A DNA stretch of 64,000 nt from Thalassia testudinum. Taxonomy: Eukaryota > Streptophyta > Magnoliopsida > Alismatales > Hydrocharitaceae. A model generated the notes under the pieces. That model was not told the DNA's origin and made no database searches. It worked only from the letters and a program-made list of their open reading frames with translations. Positions 35,026-47,076 of this stretch are shown here, piece after piece. Numbering within the stretch: position 1 is the stretch's first letter; each line of letters opens with the position of its first letter. The stretch is from the NCBI GenBank assembly GCA_037157565.1, contig JAZHRO010000073.1:92358001-92422000 (forward strand), read 5' to 3'. The translations under genes were made by a program, and so were the position numbers.

Positions 35026-36197
35026 GCAACGTGCAATTTATCACTAGTCTCTACATTCCTTTTATCATATTGAACACTAACTTGCCCTACTTTGCTTTGT
35101 TTTGATTTTGCAGGTATTTCACGAGAAAATCCCCTCCCGCAAGTCAACCACTCCAGGGCAGGTAATTTCTTCCTTAAACCATCCCCTAATCCTGAAAAGA
35201 CAAAAGGAAGAAAATCAATTTAGGAATCAATTGCCTTCTTTATATAGTAATCACCATCTTTAAGGCAAACATTTCCTAATCTTGCGAAAATTTTTTAATT
35301 CTTCTTGAAGTTGGAGCGATTTTTTTTTAGATTCCATCCCACAAATTTATGTGCCTAATAGAAATAACGCTTAATCTCTATGGATAACACACTTCTTGCT
35401 TTTAAAGTCCAAAGGGAATTTTTGTTCAAAAAGAAAAAGAGGATTGGAAATAGAACCAAATTAGGGTTTCTATAGTAGGATCTTGGAGTGTTAGTCACAC
35501 ATGCCTGCGTAAACGGAAATAAACCTTCCCGCATCAGTGTGTCACCCAAGACCTTGATTGAAGTGATCTAAACAAGACAAACCCTAAGGAAAAAATTGAG
35601 CTCTAAAATCACTTGAATCTTAAAATTTTTGGACCTAATAACCTGGGAGTCAAATCAGGGTGATCTCTAGGCTTTAAACCTAGAATCATTCTACCATCTA
35701 TAGGACAAGTCAGGTGAAGTTGACCCCTTGGGTCAACCAACCTCTAAATTAGGTCACAATATCAAAACGTCTAAAGTTCAAGTGAGAACCCTAAAGCACC
35801 TTTGAAATAAAAGTGGTAGACTTAAGAGGTCAAGGTCCCCATTCTGGTCTACCTAGAATCTCAGTGACAAGAGAGGTCGGGTGGGGGAAACCCTGTAACC
35901 CGTAGGGACGCTCTACTGTGTAGGGGTCTTTGCGGGACTCTCCCTCTCTGGCTGCCCAGGTAATTCTCAAGTGGACGATCTTCTGATCCAGGGGTCCATC
36001 TGCCCCGAACCTCCATAGTCATCTAAACATCTTTGGGTGCCTTGATTGGGTCAAAAACATCTCCAGTCCCTCATCTTTTCTCCTTAGAGCACACATACAC
36101 ATTTTCAGTGGGACTCGTTATTCAGATCTGATCGCTTCATAACACATCTTGATTCAAACTCTGATTCTACATCTTGATTCCACCACCTGATCCAAAT
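35026..36197 (+). other. D untranslated leader
   Basis: About 1.2 kb without a long frame. A TTTTGATTTTGCAG-G sequence ending near 35113 resembles a 3' splice site, at a place similar to those in A and C. Confidence 0.5.
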
Positions 36198-36755
36198 ATG
36201 CAGCCAAACCACGTAGGACCACCATTCGAGAAACCTGAATATCAGAGATCCGTGAGAGATAAAATGATTGAGGATGCCATGAAATTCTATGAAAATGAAG
36301 AAACCTCAAACATTCAGGTTGATGTCCCAACAACCACAACCTTTGTCATAACTTGTGCCCAAGTACTATTAGCAGAAGCCAACAAAGGATCAACCCGTGA
36401 CTTGACCATTACTGCATGCATTGAGATAGAAAAACTGCACAATATTGAATACCTTCAATGTATGACAAATCCTCGACTTTGGAAGCAACACCAAGATAGT
36501 CTTGAAAAATGGGAAGAGATAATGAGATTAGTAAAACAAGTTATTGACCAGAAATACCCGTATATACCACAAACAGAGGAACTATCTTGGGACAACATCG
36601 AGGATAAATCTGATCTCGGGTTTGGGGCAGAAAATGGTTGTGGATTCCCAACCCAAATAGAATACAATGTAATTGAACACTCTAATTTACTCAAAACTTT
36701 ACTTCAAATGTATTTAAAAAGTAATTCGGGCAAAAGAGTAAAATTGGACGTCTGA
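36198..36755 (+). CDS. Unknown protein of element D, C-terminus formed by antisense LTR
   Basis: I start the frame at the first ATG (36198, MQPNHVGPP). The reading frame is open further upstream but has no earlier ATG. The product would have about 185 residues, soluble, with a mixed helical middle (YLQCMTNPRLWKQHQDSLEKW) and an acidic part (TEELSWDNIEDKSDLG). I recognise no domain; a shortened gag-like protein is possible but unsupported. The last 30 or so codons (from about 36665) are read from the inverted LTR, so the natural C-terminus has been lost. No stop interrupts it, unlike every other long frame of its size here except RT. Confidence 0.5.
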   Translation: MQPNHVGPPFEKPEYQRSVRDKMIEDAMKFYENEETSNIQVDVPTTTTFVITCAQVLLAEANKGSTRDLTITACIEIEKLHNIEYLQCMTNPRLWKQHQDSLEKWEEIMRLVKQVIDQKYPYIPQTEELSWDNIEDKSDLGFGAENGCGFPTQIEYNVIEHSNLLKTLLQMYLKSNSGKRVKLDV

Positions 36756-39256
36756 TCCCAAGATCAGACGTCTTAAAAGTATTTTCCCTTCTTTGATTAT
36801 TCTTCTTCTTCTGATATGCTTTCTTTCTGCTGCAGCCTTCACTTGGCCTCTTCTTTCTCTGCAGTCTCTCCTCTTTTTCCTTTTGCCTTCTTCTTCATAG
36901 GCTCTTCTTCTTCTTCTCTTCTAATCTACAGGTCTTCTTCTTGCCTTGATCTTCTTCCTACCATTGCTTCTCTCCTTTGCCTTGCCTTCTTTCTTCTTGG
37001 CTTCTGCGAAGGCTTCTTCTGCCTTGGATTCTTCTTTCTTCTCCTTTGGTTCTGCAGTCCTTTCTTTCTTCCTTCTATTTTCTCTTCTTCTTCTCAGCCT
37101 TGCTCAGCCTCTTCTTCTACTTCTCTTCTTCTTCCTTGAGGCTAAGTCTTTCTTCGTCAACATTCAGCCTGCCTACACAGAGAGCAAAGCCTACCATTTT
37201 CCTCTACCCAAACGTCTCTCTCTTTCTCTGCAATTCGCTCAAGGACGCTCTCCCAGAGCCACACGGGTAATCGGGTCGGATTTCGTACCCGGGACCAGGC
37301 ACACCGGCAGGTGGGGTGATGCGCGAGGAGTGCAAAGGATGGGTCGGGTCGGATCCCGCCAGATCCGTGAGATGAAACCGCGGACGAGGCGAGTGGGTCA
37401 GGTGAGGGACCTCACCCCTGTGCTTTCGGAGGCGATAAGCAGAGAACACAAATTCAACTATAGCATACCTGCGCCTCGCGATTCGTTGATGTGGGACTAT
37501 CCAGTCTGCCCCAATTTCGCGCGCACCCGCAGAGCCTTCGTGCAATCGCCACAGCCGCAGGCTTCAACAGCACTCCTTGCTGGACCCAATCACTTCGCAC
37601 TGCTCGCGTGAATCTGCTGCACCTAAAGCCTAGAGCTGCTGCGAAGCTGCTTCAACCTTCGTCATTGGCAGTAGGAGCTTTGATACTGTCAAACACAAAA
37701 TGAGCCTCTCGGCTCAATTAGACCAGTTGGGGACCTTCGCTGTGGCCTGGCGAAGGTGGTGAGTCATGCGGCAGGCCGTGGGATGGCCTAGGCGTGCGTG
37801 CCTAGGTCAACCTGTGGCCGGAAGTGTGGGTGAGTTCGGGGGGCTATTGTGGAGGTGTGGAGTGGTAGTGGAGGGGCAGAGATTGTTCCTTGTGGTGAGG
37901 CGAAGCTTATGAGATGGTTGGCGAGCCGTGTGGAGGGGCGGAATGGTGGGAGTGGCTCGCCGGAGGTCGGTCGGAGGTGAAGAAGATGGAGGTGGTCAGC
38001 GTCGATCGAGGGCCAATTAAATGAAATAAAAGGGGGAAAAGAGAGAGGGGAAGATGGAGAGTAGTTCTAACCTAATTATAGGGACGAAGGGGGACGGAAG
38101 GTGTACAGCAGTACCTACTGTTGTCGGAGAAGAAGCTGCCCAGTGGAGGAGGATGGCGGCGATGACGGGGCTGAGGGGGCGTGTGCGAGTGCTGTGCGAC
38201 GTGGAGGGGAATCAGGAAGATAACTCTACCACTGGTTTTGTGGCAGAGCGAAGAGGGAGGGGAGGGGGCTCGCCGGAGCTTGCTGGGGACTTTGGCCAGG
38301 AAGGAAGAGATGAATTGGAGGTGGAAGCTCGGCCAAATCAAGCTAAAGATGAGCAACCGGAGGTGTGGGTTCTTTTATAGGCACTGGGCCGTGCTTTCAG
38401 AGCGTGGAGGGCACGCCTATTGCCTCTGATGGCTCTCCGGAGTAGGAAAGAGGTTAAGATACCAAAATCCCTCGTGCGTTCGCACGAGAGATTGGGTTCA
38501 CACCAGAGATTGTGATTGGCCGTAGATGGAAGGGAATTCCTCAAAGAATCTCCGTTCCATTTCTGGGAGGGGATCTCGGAGGAATCAGAGAGTAATCCCT
38601 CTCTAAACCACGCTGGAGGTTGCTTCTGCCCTAACAATGGCGGCAGGACCTGATTACAAAGGTGGCGAGGAAATTAGGGGGCTCTCTGCAAGGATTTTCA
38701 AAAGATAGGGACCAAGTTGTGATTTGGGTGTACTAAATTGCAAAGTTGGTCAAGATGACCTCCCCTTAGGTCCAAATTTTGGTATAAACCTAATTTTGAC
38801 CTAAGGAATCCAATGGTGAAGTTGTATTTTAGGCTTGACCTCGTTTGACTGGATATTTTGCGTAAAAACCCAAATTAGGTTACTTGAAGAGCTAGGACCC
38901 TAATCTAGGACAAACTGGGTTTCAAAGGCCAAATTAAGTGTTATAAACCCTAGAGGATATTTTTACATGATTTTTAGATGGTTTACTTGATTTTTATCCT
39001 GACCGGAACCTTGTTAATTTAAGCGGGTCTGTTTTGGGACTACCAAATGTCATTTAATTCCTAGATTGCACATGAACCCATTTCTGATTGACTCAACCCA
39101 CTTTTTATCTCATTTATACCATTTGACCTATGTTTTGCCTCTGAGGAATCCCATTTTATTCCTTCATTTAGGCTTTCTTCTAGGTTATGTAGTAGCTTTT
39201 ATCTTCTTTATTGGGTCAAAATGAGCTAGTTATGGCTCATGATGAGGCTCTCGTCA
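36665..39256 (-). repeat. Inverted partial LTR of family D inside element D
   Basis: Reverse complement of the D LTR. The end near 39256 corresponds to the LTR start TGA..; the left end at about 36665 corresponds to LTR position near 34855, so the last 150 bp or so of the LTR are missing. It contains the reversed TATA box (38372-38379) and the CTT-rich tract. It also shows indels and substitutions not shared by the two flanking LTRs, so it is older than this insertion. Confidence 0.9.
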
Positions 39257-40669
39257 TGTATCAGAACTTGAAATCATCCGCATCAGTCATTTTCGACCCA
39301 TTCACCCACCCAATGTATCCTGTCCTAAGTCCCTGACCTCAACACTACTTCACACCCTCCGTTTACAATGAGGACATTGCAAAACATAGGCATGGGGGGG
39401 TGATAAAGTGCATACATATAGAACCAAGAAAAAAGTCAGGAGTCTCACACAAAAAAATTTTTGCATATGTCAAAAACACAAAAAAATTGAAAAATTATGA
39501 AAAAGAACAAAAAAATGGGGGAGGAAATGTTGTGAGCCACATAATCATAAGGAGGAGAAAAAGAGAAAAATGACAAAAAGGAGCACAAAATGAAAAAGAA
39601 AAAGAAATAGTCATTAGTAAAAGATTAAGGAATTAAATGAAGTTCTAGACCAAATCAAGAAAGGAAATAGAAGAAAAAGTGCTAAGGAGACATAACAAGA
39701 GATCAGCGGGAACGCTAATCTTAGGCCTCTTGGGCTAGATTCTTTAGCTTAAAAATTCACGTATCCGCTAAAATCTGGATAATACTCAAGAGGTTGAGGA
39801 AAATGCGAAGCCTAGGTATTAGGTCTAAGGCTTAGGAAGTATTCGACCTCGTTAACTGACCTCCGGTTTGCGGGATTCGGTAACCTAAGCACCCCAAATT
39901 CACACATAGTCTGGTTCAGTGAGCATAAATATCAAAATCACGCAAAAGCGTTTAATGTTCTACAAAAGTCACCTAGATTAGGAATGGCCAATCAACACAA
40001 GTTGATTTGGACGAGTTCCCAGCGCAGAGAGGCGGGAAATTCCCCTCGAAGATGTGTAACAACATATCGTTTCCGTAGTGCTTGTCTCTTAAGATATTTA
40101 AATATCCTACTGGGGGCATGTAAGCACTCTGCTTGTTCAGATACCATGGGCGACAGTATCATGAAATGTCGATCGCCAGGGTCTGAATTAAGCCACGGAG
40201 CGCCATGGGCGGGATTATCTCGAAATCTCGAAAGCCAGGGTTCTGCGGGTTGCCATGGGTGATGCTATCTCGAAGCATCGATAGCCAGGAACCCTTGAGG
40301 ATTGATGATAGGGACGAGGAATCCGATACAGACCGTGTTGAGAAGCTAATCCGAAGCTAGAAATCAAAAGAAAAGAGAGAGAAAGCTCTCCAAACAAATA
40401 AATCTTCTATCTCTCTCTTACAAAAATGCACTGCAAACTGAACTTAGGCTAAAAATGTTTCAAGCACGGGTGCTTTAACCACGGAGTCCAACAAACCCTA
40501 GGTTAGTTTTTGTGGGCCGTAGAAACCTTTGCGGAGGACTGAGGCTAAAGCGGGTCAGGTCCGGATTTTGGTTGGTACTTGAGTACCTCTAGGCCTATTG
40601 TCGGCATTCCTACCTAATCACAAAAGAAAAGGACACTCTGGGTCTAGAACAGAAGTTAAAACCTTGGAA
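39257..40669 (+). other. D 3' untranslated region
   Basis: It holds the internal purine motif (AATGAGGACATTGC at 39367-39380, GGCATGGGGGGGTG at 39389-39402), A-rich DNA (39470-39700) and three diverged tandem blocks starting CCATGGG at 40144, 40203 and 40253. No coding potential is evident. Confidence 0.6.
40144..40293 (+). repeat. Three tandem 50-59-nt stem-loop blocks in D
   Basis: Each block reads CCATGGG, a variable hairpin, GCCAGG and about 15 further bases. Self-complementary cores are CGACA..TGTCG in the first and GATGC..GCATC in the third. Confidence 0.55.
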
Positions 40670-40707
40670 TTTTGCTAAGGGACTAGCAAAAGCTAGGCAT
40701 GGGGGTA
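40670..40707 (+). promoter_or_regulatory. Hairpin and polypurine tract before D 3' LTR
   Basis: TTTTGCTA-AGGGAC-TAGCAAAA (40670-40691), then GCTAGGCATGGGGGTA directly before the LTR at 40708. Same cassette as in A and C. Confidence 0.85.
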
Positions 40708-43358
40708 TGATGAGAGCCTCATCATGAGCCATAACTAGCTCATTTTGACCTAATAAAGAAGATAAAAGCTCCTACATAACCTAGAAGAAGACCTAAATGA
40801 AGGAATAAGTGCTCTGAGAAGAAAACATGAATTAAAGGTTAAAACTATAATTTTACCATTGCAGTACATAAAAGGGATTTCTCAGAAGCAAAACATAGGT
40901 CAAATGGTCTAAATAAGATAAAAAGTGGGTTGAGTCAATCAGAAATGGGTTTATGTGCAATCCAGGAATTAAATGACATTTGGTAACACTAAAACAGACC
41001 CGCTTAAATTAACAAGGTTTCGGTCAGGATAAAAATCAAGCAAACCCTCTAAAAATCATGGAAAAATAGTTCTTAGGGTTTAGAACACTTAATGTAGCCC
41101 TTGGAACCTAGTTTGACATAGATTAGGGTCCTAGCCATTCAATTAACCTAATTTAGGTTTTTACGCAAAATATCCAGTCAAACGAGGTCAAACCTAAAAT
41201 CCAACTTCACCATTGGATTCCTTAGGTAAAAATTAGGTTTGTACCAAAATTTGGACCTAAGGGGAGGTCATCTTGACCTACTTTGCAATTTAGTACACCC
41301 AAATCTTAATTTGGTCCCTATCTTTTGAAAATCCTTGCAGAGAGCCCCCTAATTTCATGCCACCTTTGCAATCAGGTCCTGCCGCCATTGTTAGGGCAGA
41401 ACCAACCTCTGACGAGGTTTAGGGAGGGATTACTCTCTGATTGCTCAGAGATCCCCTCCCAAAAATAGAAGGGAGATTCTCCAAGGAATTTCCTTCCATC
41501 TAAGGCCAATCGCAATCTCTGGTGTGAACCCAATCTCTTGTGCGAACAAACGAGGGATTTGGGTATCTAACCACTTTCCTTCTTCAGCGAGCCATCAAAG
41601 GCAAAGGCGTGCCCTCCACGCTCTGAACACCTGGCCCAGTGCCTATAAAAGAACCCACACCTCCGGCGGCTCAATTTCAGCTTGACTTGGACGGACGTTC
41701 GCCACCAATTCGTCTCTTCTTGATTCTCCTCCGCGTCGTGCAATACCCGTGCACGCCACCTCAGCCCCGTCGTCGCCGCCGTCCTCCCCACTTGGCAGCT
41801 TCCTCTCCGGCGACAGCAGGTACAGCTGTCTGCCTCTCCATCCCATTCGTCCTGTAAGTAGGTTAGAATTGTTCTCCATCTTCCCCTCTCTCTTTTCCCC
41901 CTTTTATTTCATTTAATTGACCCTCGACCATCAATGACAACCTCCGTCTTCCTCGCCTCTGACCGACCTCCGGCGAGCCGCTCCCACCATTTCGCCCCTC
42001 CACACTGTTCGTCGACCAACTCAAAAGCTCCGCCTCACCACAAGGAACACTCTCCGCCCATCCATCATTCCTCTACGCCTCCACCACAGTCCCCTGAACA
42101 CACCCACACTCCCGGCCACAGGTTGACCTAGGCACGCACGCCTAGGCCATCCCACGGCCGGCCGCATGGCTCACCACCTTCTCCGTGCCATGGCGAAGGT
42201 GCCTAGCTGGTCTGACTAGGCCAATAGGCCGTGCTTGTGTTTGACAGGATTTCAGTCCTGCCGCCATTGACGGTTGAAGTAGCTTCGCAGCAGCTCCAGG
42301 CGTCAGGTCTTCCAGGCTTCAGGCGCAGTAGATTCGCGCGAGCAGTGCGAAGCCCTCGGGTCCAGCAAGGAGCGCTGCGAAGCCTGCAGCTGTGGCGATT
42401 ACAATAATCGTTTGCGGGTGCGCGCGAGATTGGGGCAGGCGTGATAGTCCCACATTGGGGAGATACGAGGTGCGGGTATGCTTTAAATTGATTTTGTGTT
42501 ATACGCTTGTTGCCTCCGAATGCACAGGGGTGAGGTCCCTCACCTGACCCACACCCGCCTCGTCCGTGGTTTCACCTCGCGGATCTGGCGGGATCCGACC
42601 CGACCCTAACCTGAGCACTCCTCGCGCATCACCCACCTGCAGGTGCGCCTGGTCGCGGGTGTGAATTCTGACCCGATTATCCGTGGCTCTGGGAGAGAGT
42701 CCTTGAGCGAATTGCAGAGAGAGAGAGATGTTCGGGTAGAGGGAGAAGGGTAGGTTTTGCTCTCAGTGTAGGTAGGCTGAACGTTGAGGAAGAAAGGCTT
42801 AGCCGCGAGGGAGAAGAAGAGAAGAAGTAGAAGAAGAGGCTGAGCAAGGCAGAGAAGAAGAAGAGAAGAGAGAAAGAAGGAAGAAAGGGCTGCAGAAGCC
42901 AAGAAGAAAGAAGGCAAGGTAGAGAAGAGAAGCAAAGGCAGGAAGAAGATCAAGGCAAGAAGAAGACCTGTAGATCAGAAGAGAAGAAGAAGAAGAGCCT
43001 ACGAAGAAGAAGGCAGAAGGAAAAAGAGAAGAGAGACTGCAGAGAAAGAAGAGGCCAAGTGAAGACTGCAGCAGAAATCAAAGAAGGGAAAATAATTTTA
43101 AGACGTCTGATCTTGGGATCAGACGTCCAATTTTACTCTTTTGCCCAAATTACTTTTTAAATACATTTGAAGTAAAGTTTTGAGTAAATTAGAGTGTTCA
43201 ATTACATTTGAGATTAGTAGTAAATTCCAATTGTTTCCTGTGTTCGACCTCGGATACTCCGATTTTCGAGTAATAAAAACTCTTTATTTGTTTGAACACT
43301 TTGTCGGCTATATTACAACGTGACATTCTTTTAAAACCCGATCGAAAGTGGACGAACA
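40708..43358 (+). repeat. D 3' LTR
   Basis: 2,651 bp. It matches the 5' LTR closely but lacks about 85 bp after CGTCTCTTCTT (near 41720), where the 5' LTR has two TCTTC-flanked copies. The inverted copy keeps this segment, so the loss is specific to this LTR. TATA box at 41644-41651; 65-codon frame at 41934-42131. Confidence 0.93.
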
Positions 43359-43363
43359 GTTAT

Positions 43364-44170
43364 ATATACATAAACATATATATATATACATATACACTTA
43401 TATATATACATATATATATATCTACATATATATATATACCTCTACATTTATAACTATATATATATATACATATATATATATTTTCACATTGTTTACCATA
43501 CGCTGTATCGTGGGAATATCTACACCAGTTGCTGATATTCCCCGATACACACGTACAAAAAGCGTGGTTACATACATCTTCCACCATCCATCCCATACTC
43601 CACGCAGCACCTAGTCCTGTTGGTTGCGTCTCTCTAGACGACGACTGACTCGACACCGTGCTACACTCCATCTCTGCCTCCACCCCCACCACTTTATATA
43701 CATAATATATACATATATATATCCTGTATTTACTTTATTTATGTTTCGCTTTCCTATTAGTAAAAAGATAAAAAAAATATATAAAAGAGAAAAGATAATC
43801 TTTGACTTGCAAGTACCCCGTCTTGCGAATAGAAAGACTCGTTTTTGAACCCTATTTTGGCTTAAAGCCAAGAACTCAATTTTGATGGTGTGCCTTAAGG
43901 ACAAAGATTACCAGAAAAAAATATAAATGAGAAAAACACCAAAAACACAATAAACTAACGGAAGAGACTCGTTGTAAGAAAGGCGTAGAAACTTGACTTG
44001 TACCCCACTTCCCTGAGTTCGACCCTGGGCCTAAAAGTGACAAGATAAAATCAAGTAGGCCAGGTTAAAAATTTTGTAAAGAGATGGTTAGGTCCGATTT
44101 AGGTTAACCACTATACACATTTCAACGATAAAATCACCATATTAACAACCTATCCGGGTCCGACCATACA
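43364..44170 (+). repeat. C-young 5' LTR, second part
   Basis: It continues the TA array, then the conserved hairpin (43505-43548), a second TA-rich part (43690-43730), an AT-rich segment and the U5 motif CTTCCCTGAGTTCGACCC (44008-44025), ending ACCATACA at 44170. Confidence 0.9.
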
Positions 44171-44177
44171 TCTTTTC

Positions 44178-44195
44178 TGGTGCCGTTGACGTGGA
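44178..44195 (+). promoter_or_regulatory. Primer-binding site of C-young
   Basis: TGGTGCCGTTGACGTGGA matches 15 of 18 bases of the complement of the tRNA-Asp 3' end, seven bases after the LTR. Confidence 0.75.
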
Positions 44196-45502
44196 GGTGC
44201 GCCATCAGGTAAATTTCTATTCAATTTCTTTCAATTTTTCTCTTCTCTCTTCACGGGTATCTCTATTTTTGGTGTGCAGGTGAACCTTGTGCAAGGAGAA
44301 GGAAGGTAGACGAAGTCGAAGACATAAGCAGATCCATGGCAGGAACGAGAGCATGAAGACGCCAACACCGCATTGGAGCTTCGCACACGTTGCCGAACAA
44401 GTAGGTCTTCTTTTCTTAGTAACTAAGGTTAACTTGTCACCTTAATAAAAAAAAAACTAAAAAACTAAAAAAAAAAACTAGAAAAACTTCTTGGGATCTT
44501 TTGGGGCAAGTGGATTAAAATTCACTTGGTTGATTGATTGTCTTCACTCCCACCGCCCTGGGATTTTCCACCTTACTTCGCATAACGAAAATCCAAGAAA
44601 CTTAATTCTTGAATTTCTCGCCATGTGAAGTATTCTTTGAGGAAAATACAAAAAGATTGATTGCACCCCTCTTTTGCCTCACTTATCCACAATTCGGGAT
44701 CACATTTTTTGGTGGGGAGACTTGGAATTGAGTTGATTCCAACCCCATCACGACTTTTCAACTTGCCTCAGATTCGATCCCGAGTATTTCAACACCAACA
44801 ACTTTAGTTTCTTTATCTGTTGGTTGAAGCCTTGTGTGTGGACATCTTTCTGGTGATTGGGAGCACTTGAATTGAAGTGCTTTGGCTCCCTTTCACATAA
44901 ATATAAAACAGACTCGTGCATCCACACATAGAAATCTCCATTTAGGGTAGCCCATTGCATTTTAGTATGCATTAACCAACTGATATTGAAGAAGGGTTTC
45001 TTGGGCTTAGAAAGAAAACTTGTATTCTCACAAAACCCGGAGATTGGTTGAATTAGTATTTCAGCGAAATCCTAAAATCCATACTACTTAAGGCTGAACT
45101 CTAAAAACCATTCACCAATTAAAAACTTCAATTCAGGTAGATTTCCCTGTTGCATGCTTGTTTTACACACTCTTAAAATCAATCACTTGGGCATTAGCTG
45201 TAAACAACGCCCTCCACATTCCAGAAGCACTTGATCCTAAGCCTCTAACTAAAATCGGTAGTAACTTGACCCTTACTAAGGATTGGAGGTCTAGCTACCT
45301 ACGTGTAGCGGCTACGTGCTGGTGAGAGTTCCCGTGTGCTATCAGGTGTCTAAGACTGGGGCAAACGGCCTTTCAATCTGGCTCGGTGGTTCCGCGGTGC
45401 TCGCATTCAGTTCCGTAGTTCGTGATAGTAGGTAACTTAGATCTTTAGGTCTAAGGGCACACTGTAGAGGTTAGGAACTTGATTGTATTGATTTGTAATC
45501 AA
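44196..45502 (+). other. C-young leader
   Basis: Noncoding. A TTTTTGGTGTGCAG sequence ending near 44280 resembles a 3' splice site. The part near 45270-45500 matches the C-old leader at 63810-64000 in reverse. Confidence 0.6.
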
Positions 45503-46326
45503 GTGTACCTTACTTACTGAGTGTCACGCCGAGCGACTCGGTAAGTCATGTGGAACTGGCTTTTGCGAGCCAGTATTTCGACACGGAGGACCAAGCCTCC
45601 GTGTGCTCGGACGCATATTTACACGCGGACACGTCTTCTGGCATAGAAGACACTTGCGCCCTGGGGAACAACCTGTTCTCTGCCACTTATAACCCAGGGT
45701 GGCATAATCATCCAAACTTCGCATGGTCCAACAACTCGCAGCGCCAAAACCCCGCTGGTGGACCAATGCAACCGTTTGCACCCGTCATCCCAAGGGCCCA
45801 GTCTAATCCTATGGCGAATCCGCCGTCAGGCCCTTGCGTACCACAAACTGAACACGCATCAAGTCCTCTTGACAAATTGATTCGAATGATGACGGAAATG
45901 TCAAAGTGCCATGAAGAGAACATGACTTCTCTTCAGCCCCAATTGGTGCAACAGAGTGCTGAGATCAGTCAACTATGCATGGTGACTCGATCTCAGGGCA
46001 CTCTTCCCACCCAACCTATTCCAAACCCGCGAAACTTCGTACCCCGTGGTCCTCAACCACAGGTACGGCCTTCTCAGGGACAGGTTAATCAAATTTTGCA
46101 AGCTCCAAGCATTCCACCGGGATTTCAGGCTAATCCCGCAGCAACGCCGCACTCTTATGTCCCCATTGCGAACCCTCCTCCGCTGTATGATACCACTAGA
46201 CCCGCATCGTCTAATGCTATCACTACGAGGAGCGGTAAGCAGACCGTCGATCCACCTTGACCTGATCTTGGCCCATCTTCTTCTTCATCGCCCTCTCATT
46301 CGGGATGCACACCGCATTCGTGAGAG
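45503..46326 (+). pseudogene. Gag of C-young, N-terminal half deleted
   Basis: The leader joins directly to the middle of gag: the sequence passes from ..CAAGTGTACCTTACTTACTG into the block that lies at about 62600 in C-old. About 1.2 kb with the start codon and the main gag domain is missing. The remaining frame (VELAFASQYFDTEDQ, ATYNPGW, then a P- and Q-rich tail) is open to a TGA at 46258-46260, where C-old has CGA, and a TGA at 46321-46323. No functional Gag can come from this copy. Confidence 0.85.
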
Positions 46327-47076
46327 GACAATGCACCCAAATTCGTGCCAGAATCAGTCCCATTCCCTGAGGCTGTACTAAGGGAGCCAAAAGGCAAAAG
46401 GAAAGATGCGCAGGCCTTTGATAACCTGCTTAACTTGTTCAGGGATGTAGAAATCAAGGTACCCCTGCTCGAGGCTATCGACCACATACCTACTGTCGCC
46501 CGATTTTTCAAAGACTACACAACACCCAGGCGACAGTCATAGAAGACTAAGAATCCGGTGGTTCTCTCGCCTCATGCGAGTTGTGCTATACTGTCAAATC
46601 TACCACCGAAGCAGAAAGATCTGGGCACACCGCTTATCTCCTGTAGCATCCAAGGATGCAATTTTAACCGTGCCCTGCTTGATCTAGGATCTTCCATAAA
46701 TCTCATACCGACCATCATGCTCGAAAAATTTTCCTTGGGAAATCTGAAACCCACCCCTGTCACATTACAGTTGGTAGATCATTCTGTCAGAATCCCGAAG
46801 GGTGTGGTGGAAGACATGGTGGTTAGGGTCAACAGTCTTTGTTTTCCTATTGACTTTCTCATTTTAGATATGGAAGTTCCTAGCTCACTTTCTGATTGTC
46901 CGATCATCCTTGGTCGACCTTTCCTAGCCACAGCCGCACCCATATCGATTGTGAGTCGGGCTGTATCGAGATTGCTGTTGGATCTGAAAAGATCAAGCTT
47001 AACATCTTCAAGGCAGCTAAGAACTTTGATTGCAATTACATCGAGGATGACATGTCTGACGAGGACATGGCCGTAA
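46327..47076 (+). pseudogene. Protease region of C-young
   Basis: The frame continues from gag (EAVLREPKGKRKDAQAF), has TAG at 46540-46542, then LLDLGSSINLIP with the catalytic Asp near 46680 and RPFLAT near 46925. A 1-bp loss near 46930, relative to C-old, shifts the frame before RT. Confidence 0.8.

Larger units (their letters stand above)
32268..43358 (+). mobile_element. Element D: non-autonomous LTR retrotransposon with an internal inverted LTR
   Basis: Complete element of 11.1 kb. Direct LTRs are at 32268-35004 and 40708-43358 (TGATGAGA..GACGAACA), with target duplication GTTAT (32263-32267, 43359-43363). The primer site is a perfect tRNA-Asp match, and a polypurine tract with hairpin precedes the 3' LTR. 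The interior has one short frame of unknown function and an inverted partial copy of the same LTR (36665-39256). No gag or pol is present. Confidence 0.93.

Noticed and set aside
36816..37611. Leucine-, phenylalanine- and serine-rich frames that look like membrane proteins (also 34285-34603 and 42606-42953 minus)
   Set aside because: They are the CTT-rich strand of the purine tract in D LTRs read as L, F and S.
40144..40293. CRISPR-like array
   Set aside because: The three blocks are diverged and of unequal length, in a plant retroelement 3' region; there are no regular spacers.
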